This document shows, one piece after another, positions 9,289 to 18,138 of a stretch of DNA of 64,000 nucleotides. The translations under genes and the position numbers were made by a program. Below the pieces are notes generated by a model. That model worked only from the letters and a program-made list of their open reading frames with translations. It was not told the DNA's origin and did not search any database. The stretch comes from Corynebacterium freneyi (GTDB lineage Bacteria; Actinomycetota; Actinomycetes; Mycobacteriales; Mycobacteriaceae): positions 2,046,001 through 2,110,000 of the forward strand of contig NZ_CP047357.1 in NCBI RefSeq assembly GCF_030408835.1. Reading direction: 5' to 3'. The stretch's first letter is position 1. Each line of letters begins with the position of its first letter.

Positions 9289-9333
9289 CTTAATCAACCA
9301 GGCTCGCCGCTACCAACCTGATGGCCGGGTACA

Positions 9334-9339
9334 TCTAGC
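9334..9339. repeat. Target site duplication, right copy (TCTAGC)
   Basis: Identical to 8252-8257; its CTA (9335-9337) is the fadD stop codon on the minus strand. Confidence 0.9.
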
Positions 9340-11167
9340 GGGTGTACATGTCCTCGATCTCGCGGGAGTACTTGTCGACGACGACGTTGCGCTTGACCTT
9401 CATGGTCGGGGTCAGCTCGCCGGCCTCCTCGGAGAGGTCGCACGGGAGGATGTGGAACTTCTTGATGGCCTCGGCGTGCGAGACCAGCTCGTTGGCGGAG
9501 TTCACCGCGTCCTGGATCTCCGCGCGCAGCACCGCGTTCGCGGCCAGCTCACGCACCGGGGTGTGCTCCGGCACGTTGTGCTCGGCCTTCCACTTCTCCA
9601 CGGCCTCCTCGTCGAGCGAGACCAGCACCGAGACGAACGGGCGACCGTCGCCGATGACCACGGCCTGCGACACCAGCGGGTGGGAGCGCATGCGGTCCTC
9701 CATCGGGCCGGGCGACACGTTCTTGCCGCCGGCCGTGACGATGAGGTCCTTCTTGCGGCCGGTGATGCGCAGGTGGCCGGTCTCGTCGAGCTCGCCGAGG
9801 TCGCCGGTCTTGAACCACTCGCCGTCGAAGGCGGCCTTGGTGGCTTCCTCGTTCTGCCAGTAGCCCTTGAAGACCACCGAGCCCTTGAGCAGGATCTCAC
9901 CGTCGTCGTCGATCTTCACCGCGCAGCCGCCGACCGGACGGCCCACCGTGCCGATGACCTGGTCGTTCGGGTTGTTCACCGTGATGGCGGCGGTCGACTC
10001 GGTCAAACCGTAGCCCTCGTAAACGGTGACGCCCAGGCCGCGGAAGAAGTGGCCCAGGTCAGAGGACATCGCCGAACCACCGGAAATGGTGTACTGCACG
10101 GCCTCGCCCATGGCGGCCTTGATCTTGCCGAACAGCAGCTTGTCGTACAGCTTCAGGCGCAGCTTCTGCGCCGTCGTCGGGCCGGACGGGGTGTCCAGGG
10201 CCTTCGAGTACTCGATGGCGGCGGCCTCCGCGCGCTCGAACAGCGCAGTGCCGAAGGCGCCCTTCTCCTTCGCACCGGCCTGCGCCGAGTCGCGGACCTT
10301 CTCGAACACGCGCGGCACGCCGAGGATCAAGTGCGGGCGGGAACGCTGGAACTCCAGGGTGACGGTGCTGGTGTCCGCCCAGTGGGACTGGGTGGCGCCG
10401 CCGACGATGGCGGCCAGGGACACCGCGTTGGCCAGAACGTGCGCCAGCGGCAGGAAGGTGAGGATGCGGTTGCCCGGACGGGCGATGACGCCGATGTCGT
10501 TGGTCAGGATCGCGCGGGCCTCCGCCAACCAGTTGCTGTGGACCAGCATGCAGCCCTTCGGGCGGCCGGTCGTGCCGGAGGTGTAGATGACGGACGCGAG
10601 GTCATCGCAGGTGGTCGCGTCGATGCGGCTCTGCACCTCGGAGTCGTCGATGTCGCGCCCCTCGTACATGAGGGTGTCGACGGCGGAGGCGTTGATCTCG
10701 AGCACGCGGCGCAGCTGCGTCGGGGACTCCGACAGCGGGGCGTGGCCCGAGTCGTCGATGACGAGGTTCTTCATCCGCTCGGTGTGCTGGCGGCTCTCGG
10801 TGATCGCGAAAACCGCGCCGGAGTCCTCGATGATCCAGCGAATCTGGCCGGCGGAGGAGGAACCGTAGATCGGCACGATGGTCGCGCCCGCCATCCAGAT
10901 GGCGATGTTGATCAGGTTCCACTCGTAACGGGTCTCGGACAGCAGCGCGACGCGGTCGCCCTTCTGGACGCCGTTGGCGATGAGACCCTTGGCGACGGCC
11001 ATGGCCTCATCGTGGAACTCCTGGGCGGTGACGTTGACCCACTCGAAGTTCTTCGGACGGGTGAACATGACCAGCTTCGGGCGCTTGGCCACCAGCTCCT
11101 GCATCGCGGTGACGATCGTTTCCTTCTCACCCACCACGTACTTGGCTTCGCTGCTGTACTCCCGCAT
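9335..11167 (-). CDS. fadD: Long-chain acyl-CoA synthetase (FadD15-type)
   Basis: 610 residues. AMP-forming adenylate domain: P-loop YTSGTTGRPKG (about 205-215), A5 motif EGYGLTE, A7 YWQNEEATKAAFDGEWFKTGD, A8 GRKKDLIVTAGGKNVSP. It activates fatty acids to acyl-CoA via acyl-AMP at the membrane. ATG at 11167 follows AAGGAGA at about 12 nt; an in-frame ATG at 11197 with no SD is the alternative. The stop codon lies in the IS target duplication, so the product is unaffected, but the transcript now continues into the IS. Probably monocistronic. Confidence 0.92.
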   Translation of the reverse strand: MREYSSEAKYVVGEKETIVTAMQELVAKRPKLVMFTRPKNFEWVNVTAQEFHDEAMAVAKGLIANGVQKGDRVALLSETRYEWNLINIAIWMAGATIVPIYGSSSAGQIRWIIEDSGAVFAITESRQHTERMKNLVIDDSGHAPLSESPTQLRRVLEINASAVDTLMYEGRDIDDSEVQSRIDATTCDDLASVIYTSGTTGRPKGCMLVHSNWLAEARAILTNDIGVIARPGNRILTFLPLAHVLANAVSLAAIVGGATQSHWADTSTVTLEFQRSRPHLILGVPRVFEKVRDSAQAGAKEKGAFGTALFERAEAAAIEYSKALDTPSGPTTAQKLRLKLYDKLLFGKIKAAMGEAVQYTISGGSAMSSDLGHFFRGLGVTVYEGYGLTESTAAITVNNPNDQVIGTVGRPVGGCAVKIDDDGEILLKGSVVFKGYWQNEEATKAAFDGEWFKTGDLGELDETGHLRITGRKKDLIVTAGGKNVSPGPMEDRMRSHPLVSQAVVIGDGRPFVSVLVSLDEEAVEKWKAEHNVPEHTPVRELAANAVLRAEIQDAVNSANELVSHAEAIKKFHILPCDLSEEAGELTPTMKVKRNVVVDKYSREIEDMYTR

Positions 11168-11291
11168 GGTGCTTTCCGTCTCCTTCTGGTCGTCCATCGA
11201 TTCGCGTGACCGCGGCCGCCGATGCTTCGCCGGCGCGCGGATGTCACCCCGCCCAGTCGACTGCGGCGTCGCACGAGGAGGTGTGACATCG

Positions 11292-11318
11292 ATTACTTCT
11301 ATTACTTCGGCAACTGTA
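11292..11318 (-). promoter_or_regulatory. Putative fadD promoter with a 9-bp direct repeat
   Basis: On the minus strand TACAGT (11313-11318) is a good -10; just downstream the tandem ATTACTTCT/ATTACTTCG (11292-11309, plus-strand reading) overlaps the expected start point and could be an operator. The patch is AT-rich against its surroundings. The rest of 11168-11535 (368 bp) shows no gene; its right end carries the malQ promoter. Confidence 0.5.
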
Positions 11319-11502
11319 CGACACGCGCATCACGCCGGTGCGAGAACCGGGCATAAAAACGGAATCGTTATGTCGATGCATCGATCGCCACCTCCAAACG
11401 GGGCGAGGACGGTCGCCGTCGGACACGCGGATGACCGTCGCCCGCGAGCAGATCGGCGACCGCCGCTTCCGGGCCGGACGATGGCCAGCTTCTCCGGTCG
11501 GG

Positions 11503-11528
11503 TGGACATTCCGCGTCACTGGCATGAT
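11503..11528 (+). promoter_or_regulatory. Putative malQ promoter (extended -10)
   Basis: TGGCATGAT, an extended -10 (CATGAT at 11523-11528), lies 7 nt before the malQ GTG at 11536, with a TGGACA-like -35 at 11503-11508 (short spacer). The arrangement predicts a leaderless mRNA. Confidence 0.5.
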
Positions 11529-11535
11529 GGGACGC

Positions 11536-13773
11536 GTGACCAACGAAGACGCGCAGCTTCCCGTGACCGCCCCCCTGACCGATCTCGCCGCCGACGTCGG
11601 CGTCGCCACGCGCTATACCGCGCAAAACGGCGAAGAGGCCACGGTGTCCAGGGCGACGATCCTGAAGATCTTCGCGGCGCTCGACGTCGATCTCGGCCCC
11701 ACCCCCGACGACCCCTCCGACGAGGACATCATCGCCGCCCGCGAGGCGTGGACCGATGCGCGCTGGCGTCGGCTGCTGCCGCCGGTGGTGGTGAGCACCA
11801 GCGGCTCCTACAAGGAGGTCATCGTTCACGTCCCCGACGGCACCGCCGTGTCCGTCACCGCGATCCTGGACGACGGGTCGGAGTGGCCGTTGGCCCAGGT
11901 CGAGCACAACGTCGCTCCCCGCGAGGTCGACGGCGTTCTGCTCGGCGAAGCCGCCTTCGCCGTCCCGGAGAATCTGCCCCTGGGGTGGCACCGCCTGCGC
12001 GCGGTCAACGAGGACGCGACGGCAGAATGCGAGCTCGCCGTCACTCCGGGTCGGCTGTCGACGGCCGACAAGTTCGTCGATAAGCCCGCGACCGGTGTCA
12101 TGGCCCAGCTGTACTCGGTGCGCTCCGAGCGGTCCTGGGGCATCGGCGACCTGACCACCCTCGGCGACCTGGCCAGCGTGTCGGCGCGCGCGGCGGGCGC
12201 CGACTTCGTGCTGGTCAACCCTCTGCACGCCGCCGAGCCCTCCCCGCCGGTGGAGGACTCCCCCTACCTGCCCACCACGCGCCGCTACGCCAACCCGCTG
12301 TACATCCGGGTGGAGATGATCCCCGAGTTCTCCTACCTCGACGAGGCCGACGCCGCCGAGCTGCGCGACCTGGCCGCGGGTTTCCGCGAGCTCAACCGCT
12401 CGGCCGACGAGATCGACCGCAACCCGATCTACGCCGCCAAGCTGCGCGCCCTCCACGCCATCCACCACATTCCGCTGTCCGAGGTGCGCCGCGCCGACTA
12501 CGAGCGGTTCCTGGCCGAGCAGGGCCGCGGCATCCTCGACTACGCCCGATGGTGCGCCGACCGCGACATCGAGATCCGCACCGCCGCCCGTGACGACGAC
12601 GAGTTCGCGAACGGAGAGTTCGCGGGCCTGGTCACGCCGCTGGGCGCCCACGAGGACATCGAAGATCTGCGCGGGGAACTCGTCGATTTCCATTGCTGGC
12701 TGCAGTGGATCCTCGATGAGCAGCTTCGCGACGCCCAGCGCGCGGCGACCGAGGCGGGCATGCGCATCGGCATCATGGCCGACCTGGCCGTCGGCGTGCA
12801 CCCGGGCGGGTCCGACGCCCGCAACCTGGCGGAATGGATGGCCCCGGATGCGTCGGTCGGCGCCCCGCCGGACGGTTTCAACCAGCGCGGCCAGGACTGG
12901 TCGCAGCCGCCGTGGAACCCGCACAAGTTGGCGGAGGCCTCGTACAAGCCGTGGCGGGACATGCTGCGCACGGTGCTGCGCCATTCGGGCGGCATCCGCG
13001 TCGATCACATCCTCGGGCTGTTCCGGCTGTGGTTGATGCCGCGGATGGAGTCGCCGGCCAACGGCACCTACGTGTACTTCGACCATGAGGCGATGGTCGG
13101 CATTCTCGCGTTGGAGGCCGAACTCGCCGGCGCCGTCGTCATCGGCGAGGACCTGGGCACCTTCGAGCCGTGGGTTCAGGAGTACCTGGCTCAGCGCGGC
13201 GTCATGGGCACGTCGATCCTGTGGTTCGAGTCGGATGGTCCGGGGGTGCCCAAGCACCCGTCGCACTACCGCCGCCTGTGCCTGTCGTCGGTGACCACGC
13301 ACGATCTGCCGCCGACGGCGGGGTATCTCGCGGGCGAGCACATCAAGCTGCGCGACCGTCTCGGCCTGTTCTCTGCGGACGTGGAGGAAGAGGAGGCCCG
13401 TGACCTGGAGTGGGTGACGGCGACCCTCGCCGCGGTGGATGCGGCGGGCTGTTTCGAGGGGCTTTCCGACGCCGACGGACCGGTGTCCGGCCGGGATTGG
13501 AAGAACATCTCCCGCGACGAGCTGCCGGATGCGGCGCCGCTGATCGTCGGTTTGCACCGGTATCTCGCGCGCACTCCGTCGGCGCTGACGTGCATGGCGC
13601 TGGTGGACATGGTCGGCGACCGTCGCACGCAGAACCAGCCGGGCACGACCCACGATCAGTACCCGAATTGGTGCGTGCCGCTGACGGATCACGAGGGCCG
13701 TGCGCTTCTGGTGTCCGACCTGCCGGACCTTCCCCTGTTCGGGGCGGTTGCGGAGGCTTCCGCCAGGGGTTGA
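11536..13773 (+). CDS. malQ: 4-alpha-glucanotransferase (amylomaltase)
   Basis: 745 residues, long for the family because of an actinobacterial N-terminal extension of about 160 residues before the GH77 barrel. Barrel motifs: AQLYSVRSERSWGIGDL, HAAEPSPPVEDSPYLPTTRR, the nucleophile region IRVDHILGLFRLW, the acid/base region VIGEDLGTFEPWV, and TTHDLPPTAGY. It transfers alpha-1,4-glucan segments in maltodextrin and glycogen metabolism in the cytoplasm. GTG at 11536 is preferred (leaderless pattern, no SD); ATG at 11527 is possible. It faces divergently from fadD and ends 100 bp before brnQ. Confidence 0.92.
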   Translation: MTNEDAQLPVTAPLTDLAADVGVATRYTAQNGEEATVSRATILKIFAALDVDLGPTPDDPSDEDIIAAREAWTDARWRRLLPPVVVSTSGSYKEVIVHVPDGTAVSVTAILDDGSEWPLAQVEHNVAPREVDGVLLGEAAFAVPENLPLGWHRLRAVNEDATAECELAVTPGRLSTADKFVDKPATGVMAQLYSVRSERSWGIGDLTTLGDLASVSARAAGADFVLVNPLHAAEPSPPVEDSPYLPTTRRYANPLYIRVEMIPEFSYLDEADAAELRDLAAGFRELNRSADEIDRNPIYAAKLRALHAIHHIPLSEVRRADYERFLAEQGRGILDYARWCADRDIEIRTAARDDDEFANGEFAGLVTPLGAHEDIEDLRGELVDFHCWLQWILDEQLRDAQRAATEAGMRIGIMADLAVGVHPGGSDARNLAEWMAPDASVGAPPDGFNQRGQDWSQPPWNPHKLAEASYKPWRDMLRTVLRHSGGIRVDHILGLFRLWLMPRMESPANGTYVYFDHEAMVGILALEAELAGAVVIGEDLGTFEPWVQEYLAQRGVMGTSILWFESDGPGVPKHPSHYRRLCLSSVTTHDLPPTAGYLAGEHIKLRDRLGLFSADVEEEEARDLEWVTATLAAVDAAGCFEGLSDADGPVSGRDWKNISRDELPDAAPLIVGLHRYLARTPSALTCMALVDMVGDRRTQNQPGTTHDQYPNWCVPLTDHEGRALLVSDLPDLPLFGAVAEASARG

Positions 13774-13873
13774 CGGTCATCGGGGATCCGCCATGTGCCC
13801 GTTCCGCGGGCACCCGGTCCCCCTGCGCCCGCCCCCGGCATGCGAACGGGCGGCCCCCTGCGACAATCGTGGG

Positions 13874-15256
13874 GTGACCGATACAGACTCCCGCCCCGCA
13901 GTCTCGACGATCCTCGTCGTCGGGCTCATGTTGTTCGCGATGTTCTTCGGCGCGGGCAACCTCATTTTCCCGCCCCAGCTCGGCATCGAGGCAGGCACGG
14001 CCTATGGCCCGGCGATGGCCGGTTTCCTGACGACGGCGGTGCTGCTGCCGGCGTTGGCGGTGATCGCCGTGGCGGTGTCCGGCAACGGCATCGTCGACAT
14101 CGCCTCCCGGGCGGGCAGGGTTTTCGGCCTGGTCTTTTCCATTGCGGTGTACTTGTCCATCGGCGCGCTGTACGCGATTCCCCGCACGGCGAACGTGGCG
14201 TTCGAGACGGGTGTCGCGGGTGTGGCGGGGACGTCGTCGGGGTGGGCGTTGTTCGCGTTCACGGCGGCGTTTTTCGCGGTGTCGCTGTGGTTGTCGCTGC
14301 GTCCGGGCGGCATCGTAGATTCGTTGGGACGTTGGTTGACGCCGGCGTTGCTGGTGCTCATCGTCGCATTGGTGGTCGTCGGTTCGGTCGTGTTGACGGC
14401 CGAGCCGGGTGCCCCGACCGAGAAGTGGGCGGGGTCGCCGTACGCGACGGGTTTCCTGGAGGGGTACCTGACCATGGATTCCCTGGCGGCGTTGGTGTTC
14501 GGCATCGTGGTCATCGATTCCCTGCGGTCGCGGGGCATTGACCGGCAGCGTCAGGTGGTGACGTCGTCGATTTTGGCGGGCGTGATCGCGGTGATTCTGC
14601 TCGGCCTGGTTTATCTGGGGCTCGGCCAGTTGGGCCAGGGCATCGGGGGCGAGTACACCAACGGTGCGCTGTTGTTGTCGGAGGCCGCGACGCGGTCCTT
14701 CGGCGCGGCGGGCGCGTGGGTGTTCGCGCTCATCGTTTTGCTTGCATGCTTGACGACGGCCGTCGGTTTGATCACGTCAACCGCGGCGTTCTTTTCGTCG
14801 CTGACCCCGCGCATCGGTTTCCGGGCGTGGGCGGTCGGTTTCACGCTGGCGGGCCTGGTGATGTCGAACCTGGGCCTGGATGCGATCATCGGCATCGCGA
14901 TTCCGCTCAACGTGTTCCTGTACCCGATGGCGGTGGCGCTGGTGTTCCTGACGTTGCTGCAGGCGGCGCTGCCGTTCAAGTTGACGTGGTCTTACCGGGT
15001 GCCGGTGGCGGTGGCGGGCGTGTTCGCCCTCATCGACTTGGCCCGGACGCTCGACGTCGATCCGGCGTCGGCGGTGCCGTCGTTGGCGAATTTGCCGTTG
15101 TACGAGCAGTCGTTGGCGTGGGTCGTCCCCACCGCCGTCGTCTTGGCCGTCTGTCTGGTGGTCGATTACGGCAAGCGGCTGCCGGCGCCGGAGCCGGGTG
15201 AGCCGACGGCGTCCTTCGGGGCGGAAGGCGCGCGGGCGGCGAACGTTCACCCCTGA
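13874..15256 (+). CDS. brnQ: Branched-chain amino acid:cation symporter BrnQ
   Basis: 460 residues with about 12 membrane helices. The LIVCS signature AMFFGAGNLIFPPQLG (residues about 20-35) and a second half with AGVIAVILLGLVYLGLGQLG fit BrnQ, which imports Ile, Leu and Val with Na+ or H+. GTG at 13874 has a GACAAT box (13862-13867) 6 nt upstream and no SD, so the mRNA is probably leaderless. Transcription ends at a strong terminator directly downstream. Confidence 0.92.
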   Translation: MTDTDSRPAVSTILVVGLMLFAMFFGAGNLIFPPQLGIEAGTAYGPAMAGFLTTAVLLPALAVIAVAVSGNGIVDIASRAGRVFGLVFSIAVYLSIGALYAIPRTANVAFETGVAGVAGTSSGWALFAFTAAFFAVSLWLSLRPGGIVDSLGRWLTPALLVLIVALVVVGSVVLTAEPGAPTEKWAGSPYATGFLEGYLTMDSLAALVFGIVVIDSLRSRGIDRQRQVVTSSILAGVIAVILLGLVYLGLGQLGQGIGGEYTNGALLLSEAATRSFGAAGAWVFALIVLLACLTTAVGLITSTAAFFSSLTPRIGFRAWAVGFTLAGLVMSNLGLDAIIGIAIPLNVFLYPMAVALVFLTLLQAALPFKLTWSYRVPVAVAGVFALIDLARTLDVDPASAVPSLANLPLYEQSLAWVVPTAVVLAVCLVVDYGKRLPAPEPGEPTASFGAEGARAANVHP

Positions 15257-15271
15257 TCCGCGGGCGCGGTC

Positions 15272-15307
15272 AAGGCGGTCCACTCTCCGGGAGTGGACCG
15301 CCTTTTT
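15272..15307 (+). terminator. Intrinsic terminator of brnQ
   Basis: AAGGCGGTCCACTC (15272-15285) pairs with 15291-15304 across a 5-nt loop; a TTTTT run closes it (15303-15307). Located 15 bp after the brnQ stop. The A-rich 5' side could serve the opposite strand too. Confidence 0.9.
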
Positions 15308-15400
15308 GCCATTCGGGGTACTGCCCGTCCGTGCGCCGTCGGCCCGTCGTTTGCGGCCCGTCGTTTGTGGTCCGGTGTACCGGGCCGGACGGCGGCACGA

Positions 15401-15481
15401 TCACATCTGCGTCATGACTCCGGCGACGAGCACCAGGATGATCAGCACGATGAGCGCGATCTTGACCGGCGACTTCCGCAT
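15401..15481 (-). CDS. 26-residue single-membrane-span peptide
   Basis: The frame from ATG at 15481 encodes MRKSPVKIALIVLIILVLVA and six more residues (GVMTQM): a basic N-terminus followed by one hydrophobic helix. An AGAGGAGAG SD lies 6-9 nt upstream. It follows the 79-residue membrane protein gene on the same strand by 30 bp, so it may be the last gene of that transcript. Small transmembrane peptides of this kind are often missed. Function unknown; the SD and composition are the only support. Confidence 0.5.
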   Translation of the reverse strand: MRKSPVKIALIVLIILVLVAGVMTQM

Positions 15482-15511
15482 GTTGGGCTCTCCTCTTTCA
15501 CTGTCCCGGCA

Positions 15512-15751
15512 TCAGCTGGGGTCTTGCTCCACCAATTCGATTCGCGTCCGTCCTCCCCGGCCGGGGCGTTTCGTCGCCCACTTCCGGGAGAGGCGGCCGA
15601 CGACGACGTCGATGAGGCCGATGAACGCGAACGCCACCACGCCGCCGACGGGCACGAGAAACGCCAGCAGCACGGTGGTCTGCCCGAGCACCGACAACTG
15701 CGTCAGCCACTGGCCGACCGAGTCGACGGTTCCCTCGAGCGCTTCATACAC
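15512..15751 (-). CDS. Small membrane protein (79 aa), unknown function
   Basis: GTG at 15751, 11 bp after the M3 peptidase stop on the same strand. Residues about 25-50 form one hydrophobic helix (TTVLLAFLVPVGGVVAFAFIG), preceded by an amphipathic segment and followed by a basic tail (SRKWATKRPGRGGR), so a cytoplasmic C-terminus is likely. Not recognised. No clear SD, so expression probably relies on read-through or coupling from the peptidase gene. Confidence 0.55.
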   Translation of the reverse strand: MYEALEGTVDSVGQWLTQLSVLGQTTVLLAFLVPVGGVVAFAFIGLIDVVVGRLSRKWATKRPGRGGRTRIELVEQDPS

Positions 15752-15762
15752 GGCGGTTCACA

Positions 15763-18045
15763 TTACCCGACGTCGGCTCCCGCCAGACCCCGGCGTTCGA
15801 GGAGCGGGCGGATGTCCTTGTCGCGTCCGCGGAACGTGCGGTAGGCCTCGGTGAAGTCGATGGCGCCGCCGCGGGACAGGATCGTGGCGCGGAAGTGGTC
15901 GCCTCCGGCGCGGGTGGCGCCGCCGTTGTCGGTGAACCAGCCGTAGCCGTCGGCGTCGAGGGCTTCGGCCCACAGGTAGGAGTAGTATCCGGCCGAGTAT
16001 CCGCCGGCGAAGATGTGGTTGAAGTACGTGGACCGGTAGCGCGGGGCGAGGTTGGCCACGTCGAGGCCGTATTCCTCCAGCGCCTTCTGCTCGAATTCGC
16101 CGACGTCGGTGACGGCGGCGGCCTCTTCCGGCGACAGCGAGTGCCATGCCAGATCCAGGGCGGAGGCGGCGAGGTACTCGGCCGTCGCGAAGCCCTCGCC
16201 GGCGGTGCGGGCGCGCTTGACTGCCTCGACCAGGTCGTCGGGGATGGGTTCGCCGGTGTCGACGTGGAACGCGTAGTTGGCCAGGATCGACGGCTCCAGC
16301 GCCCAGTTTTCGTTGATCTGGGAGGGGAACTCCACGAAGTCGCGCGGCACGTTGGTCCCGGAGAACCGCGGGTAGCGGACGTCGGACAGCAGCCCGTGGA
16401 GGGCGTGGCCGAATTCGTGGAAGAGGGTGGTCACCTCGTCGAGGGTGAGCAGCGCCGGCTCCCCTTCCGCGGGCTCGGCGATGTTGAGCACGTTGACGAC
16501 GACCGGCTTGGTGCCCAGCAGGTGCGACTGGTCGACGAAGGAGCTCATCCACGCCCCGCCGCGCTTGGTCGGCCGGGAGAAGAAGTCGGTGAGCAGCAGG
16601 CCGATGCCCGAATCCCGGGACTCGGCTCCCGCGCCACCACCCGTATCGGCGCCCGCTTCCGTGCCCGCTTCCGCTCCCCCATCGGCGCCGCCGTCGCGGA
16701 CCTCCCACACCGTGACGCCGGGGGCGTAGCCGGCGAGGTCCTCGCGCGGGACGACGTCGATGCCGTAGAGCTTCTTGGCGACGTGGAAGACGCCGTCGCG
16801 GAGGACACGGTCGAGCTGGAAGTACGCCTTGAGCTTTTCGCCGTCGACGGCGAATTCCTCGGCGCGGCGGCGCTCGGCCCAGTACGGCCAGTCGGGTGCG
16901 CCGACGTCGCCCGCCCCCTCGACGGACTCGGCGTCATCCGCGCCGTCGATTCCCGCTCCGGCGCCGACGGTTTCTTCGGCGGCCAGGTCCGCGACGCGCT
17001 TGTACTCGCCCTCGGCGTTGGCGACGGCCGCCGGCGCCAGGTCGGTGATCAGCTTCTTCGCGGCGGCCACGTCCCCGGCGGTCTCGTCGGAGATGACGTA
17101 GTCGGCGTGGGTGTCGTAACCGAGCAGCCGGGCCTTTTCGGCGCGCAGGCGCACCTCCTCCAACAGCATCGGACGGTTGTCGTGGCCCGCCCCCGTTCCG
17201 CGCGCGATGGATGCGGCGTAGACGCGGGCACGGGTGTCCGGCGACTCCAGGTCGGTGAGGATGGCCTGCACGCTCGGCAGATCCAGCGGAATCAGCCACC
17301 CGTCGGCCCGGCCGGCCTTGCGCGCGTAACGGGCGAGATTGTCCTTCGCGGCGTCCGACAGCCCGGCGAGATCGGCCTCGTCGGCGACTGCCACGGCACG
17401 GTCGTTGGTGTCGGCCAGCAGGTTTTCGCCGAAGGCGGTCGACAGCTCGGACAGGCGGGCGTTGATTTCCTTCAGACGCGCCTTGCCCGCATCGTCGAGG
17501 TCGGCGCCGGCCCGGCGGAAGTCGCGGACGACCTTGTCCAGCAAACGGCGGGCCTCGTCGTCGAGCTCCGGAACCTCGGACGCCGCAGATGTCCCGCGGT
17601 CGGCATCCCCCGCATCCGGACCCGCCCCGCCGGACGACGCGGACGTCGACTCGTCGTAAAGCTCCGCCACCTTCTTGATGCGCGCCCACAACCCCTCGTT
17701 GAGGCGCACGCCATCCATGTGCGCGGCCAGCTCCGGGGCGATGGCGGCCTCGATGGCCAGCCGCTCCTCGGTCGCGTCGGTGCCGGCGATGTTGAAGAAA
17801 TACGCGGCCACGCGATCCAGCAGGCGGCCCGACTTCTCCAGCGCTTCGAGTGTGTTGGCGAAGGTCGGGGCCTCCGGGTTGTCGACGATCGCGGCGATCT
17901 CCGCGTCATGGTCGACGAAGGCCGTGCGAAACGCCGGGATGACGTGCTCGTCGCCGATCGACCCGAAGTCGGGCAGACCGTACGGCAGCGTCGACGGCGT
18001 CAGAAGCGGATTGGCGGCGATGGTCTCGGAAGACGATGCGTTCAT
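15763..18045 (-). CDS. M3 family metallopeptidase (peptidyl-dipeptidase Dcp-like)
   Basis: 760 residues, about 80 more than typical Dcp/oligopeptidase A. The zinc site is HEFGHALHGLLSD (HExxH) with the downstream glutamate in DFVEFPSQINENW. It trims oligopeptides in the cytoplasm. The extra length is in three Gly/Ala/Asp/Glu-rich low-complexity inserts (near residues 140-165, 365-385 and 470-500), which lie outside the catalytic core and were probably added by repeat expansion. ATG at 18045 has TAAGGT 8 nt upstream and no SD. It is divergent from the esterase gene. Confidence 0.9.
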   Translation of the reverse strand: MNASSSETIAANPLLTPSTLPYGLPDFGSIGDEHVIPAFRTAFVDHDAEIAAIVDNPEAPTFANTLEALEKSGRLLDRVAAYFFNIAGTDATEERLAIEAAIAPELAAHMDGVRLNEGLWARIKKVAELYDESTSASSGGAGPDAGDADRGTSAASEVPELDDEARRLLDKVVRDFRRAGADLDDAGKARLKEINARLSELSTAFGENLLADTNDRAVAVADEADLAGLSDAAKDNLARYARKAGRADGWLIPLDLPSVQAILTDLESPDTRARVYAASIARGTGAGHDNRPMLLEEVRLRAEKARLLGYDTHADYVISDETAGDVAAAKKLITDLAPAAVANAEGEYKRVADLAAEETVGAGAGIDGADDAESVEGAGDVGAPDWPYWAERRRAEEFAVDGEKLKAYFQLDRVLRDGVFHVAKKLYGIDVVPREDLAGYAPGVTVWEVRDGGADGGAEAGTEAGADTGGGAGAESRDSGIGLLLTDFFSRPTKRGGAWMSSFVDQSHLLGTKPVVVNVLNIAEPAEGEPALLTLDEVTTLFHEFGHALHGLLSDVRYPRFSGTNVPRDFVEFPSQINENWALEPSILANYAFHVDTGEPIPDDLVEAVKRARTAGEGFATAEYLAASALDLAWHSLSPEEAAAVTDVGEFEQKALEEYGLDVANLAPRYRSTYFNHIFAGGYSAGYYSYLWAEALDADGYGWFTDNGGATRAGGDHFRATILSRGGAIDFTEAYRTFRGRDKDIRPLLERRGLAGADVG

Positions 18046-18138
18046 GGGGCCCCACCTTAGCGCCGACCCGGCGGGGCGCCGCCGTGCGCGTTGGGCCATT
18101 CCGGCTCTCGCCCGCGGCGGGACGCTTACGCTGGGCGC

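Larger units (their letters stand above)
8258..9333 (-). mobile_element. Complete IS481-family insertion sequence (1076 bp)
   Basis: The ends are perfect 25-bp inverted repeats beginning TGTACCCGGCCATCAGG (8258-8282 and 9309-9333). They are flanked by a 6-bp direct repeat TCTAGC (8252-8257 and 9334-9339), the target site duplication. One transposase gene fills the element. TGT ends, size, single DDE gene and duplication length all fit IS481. The duplicated target contains the fadD stop codon (TAG), so fadD stays intact while its terminator is pushed 1.1 kb away. Perfect ends and an intact gene point to a recent insertion. Confidence 0.95.
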
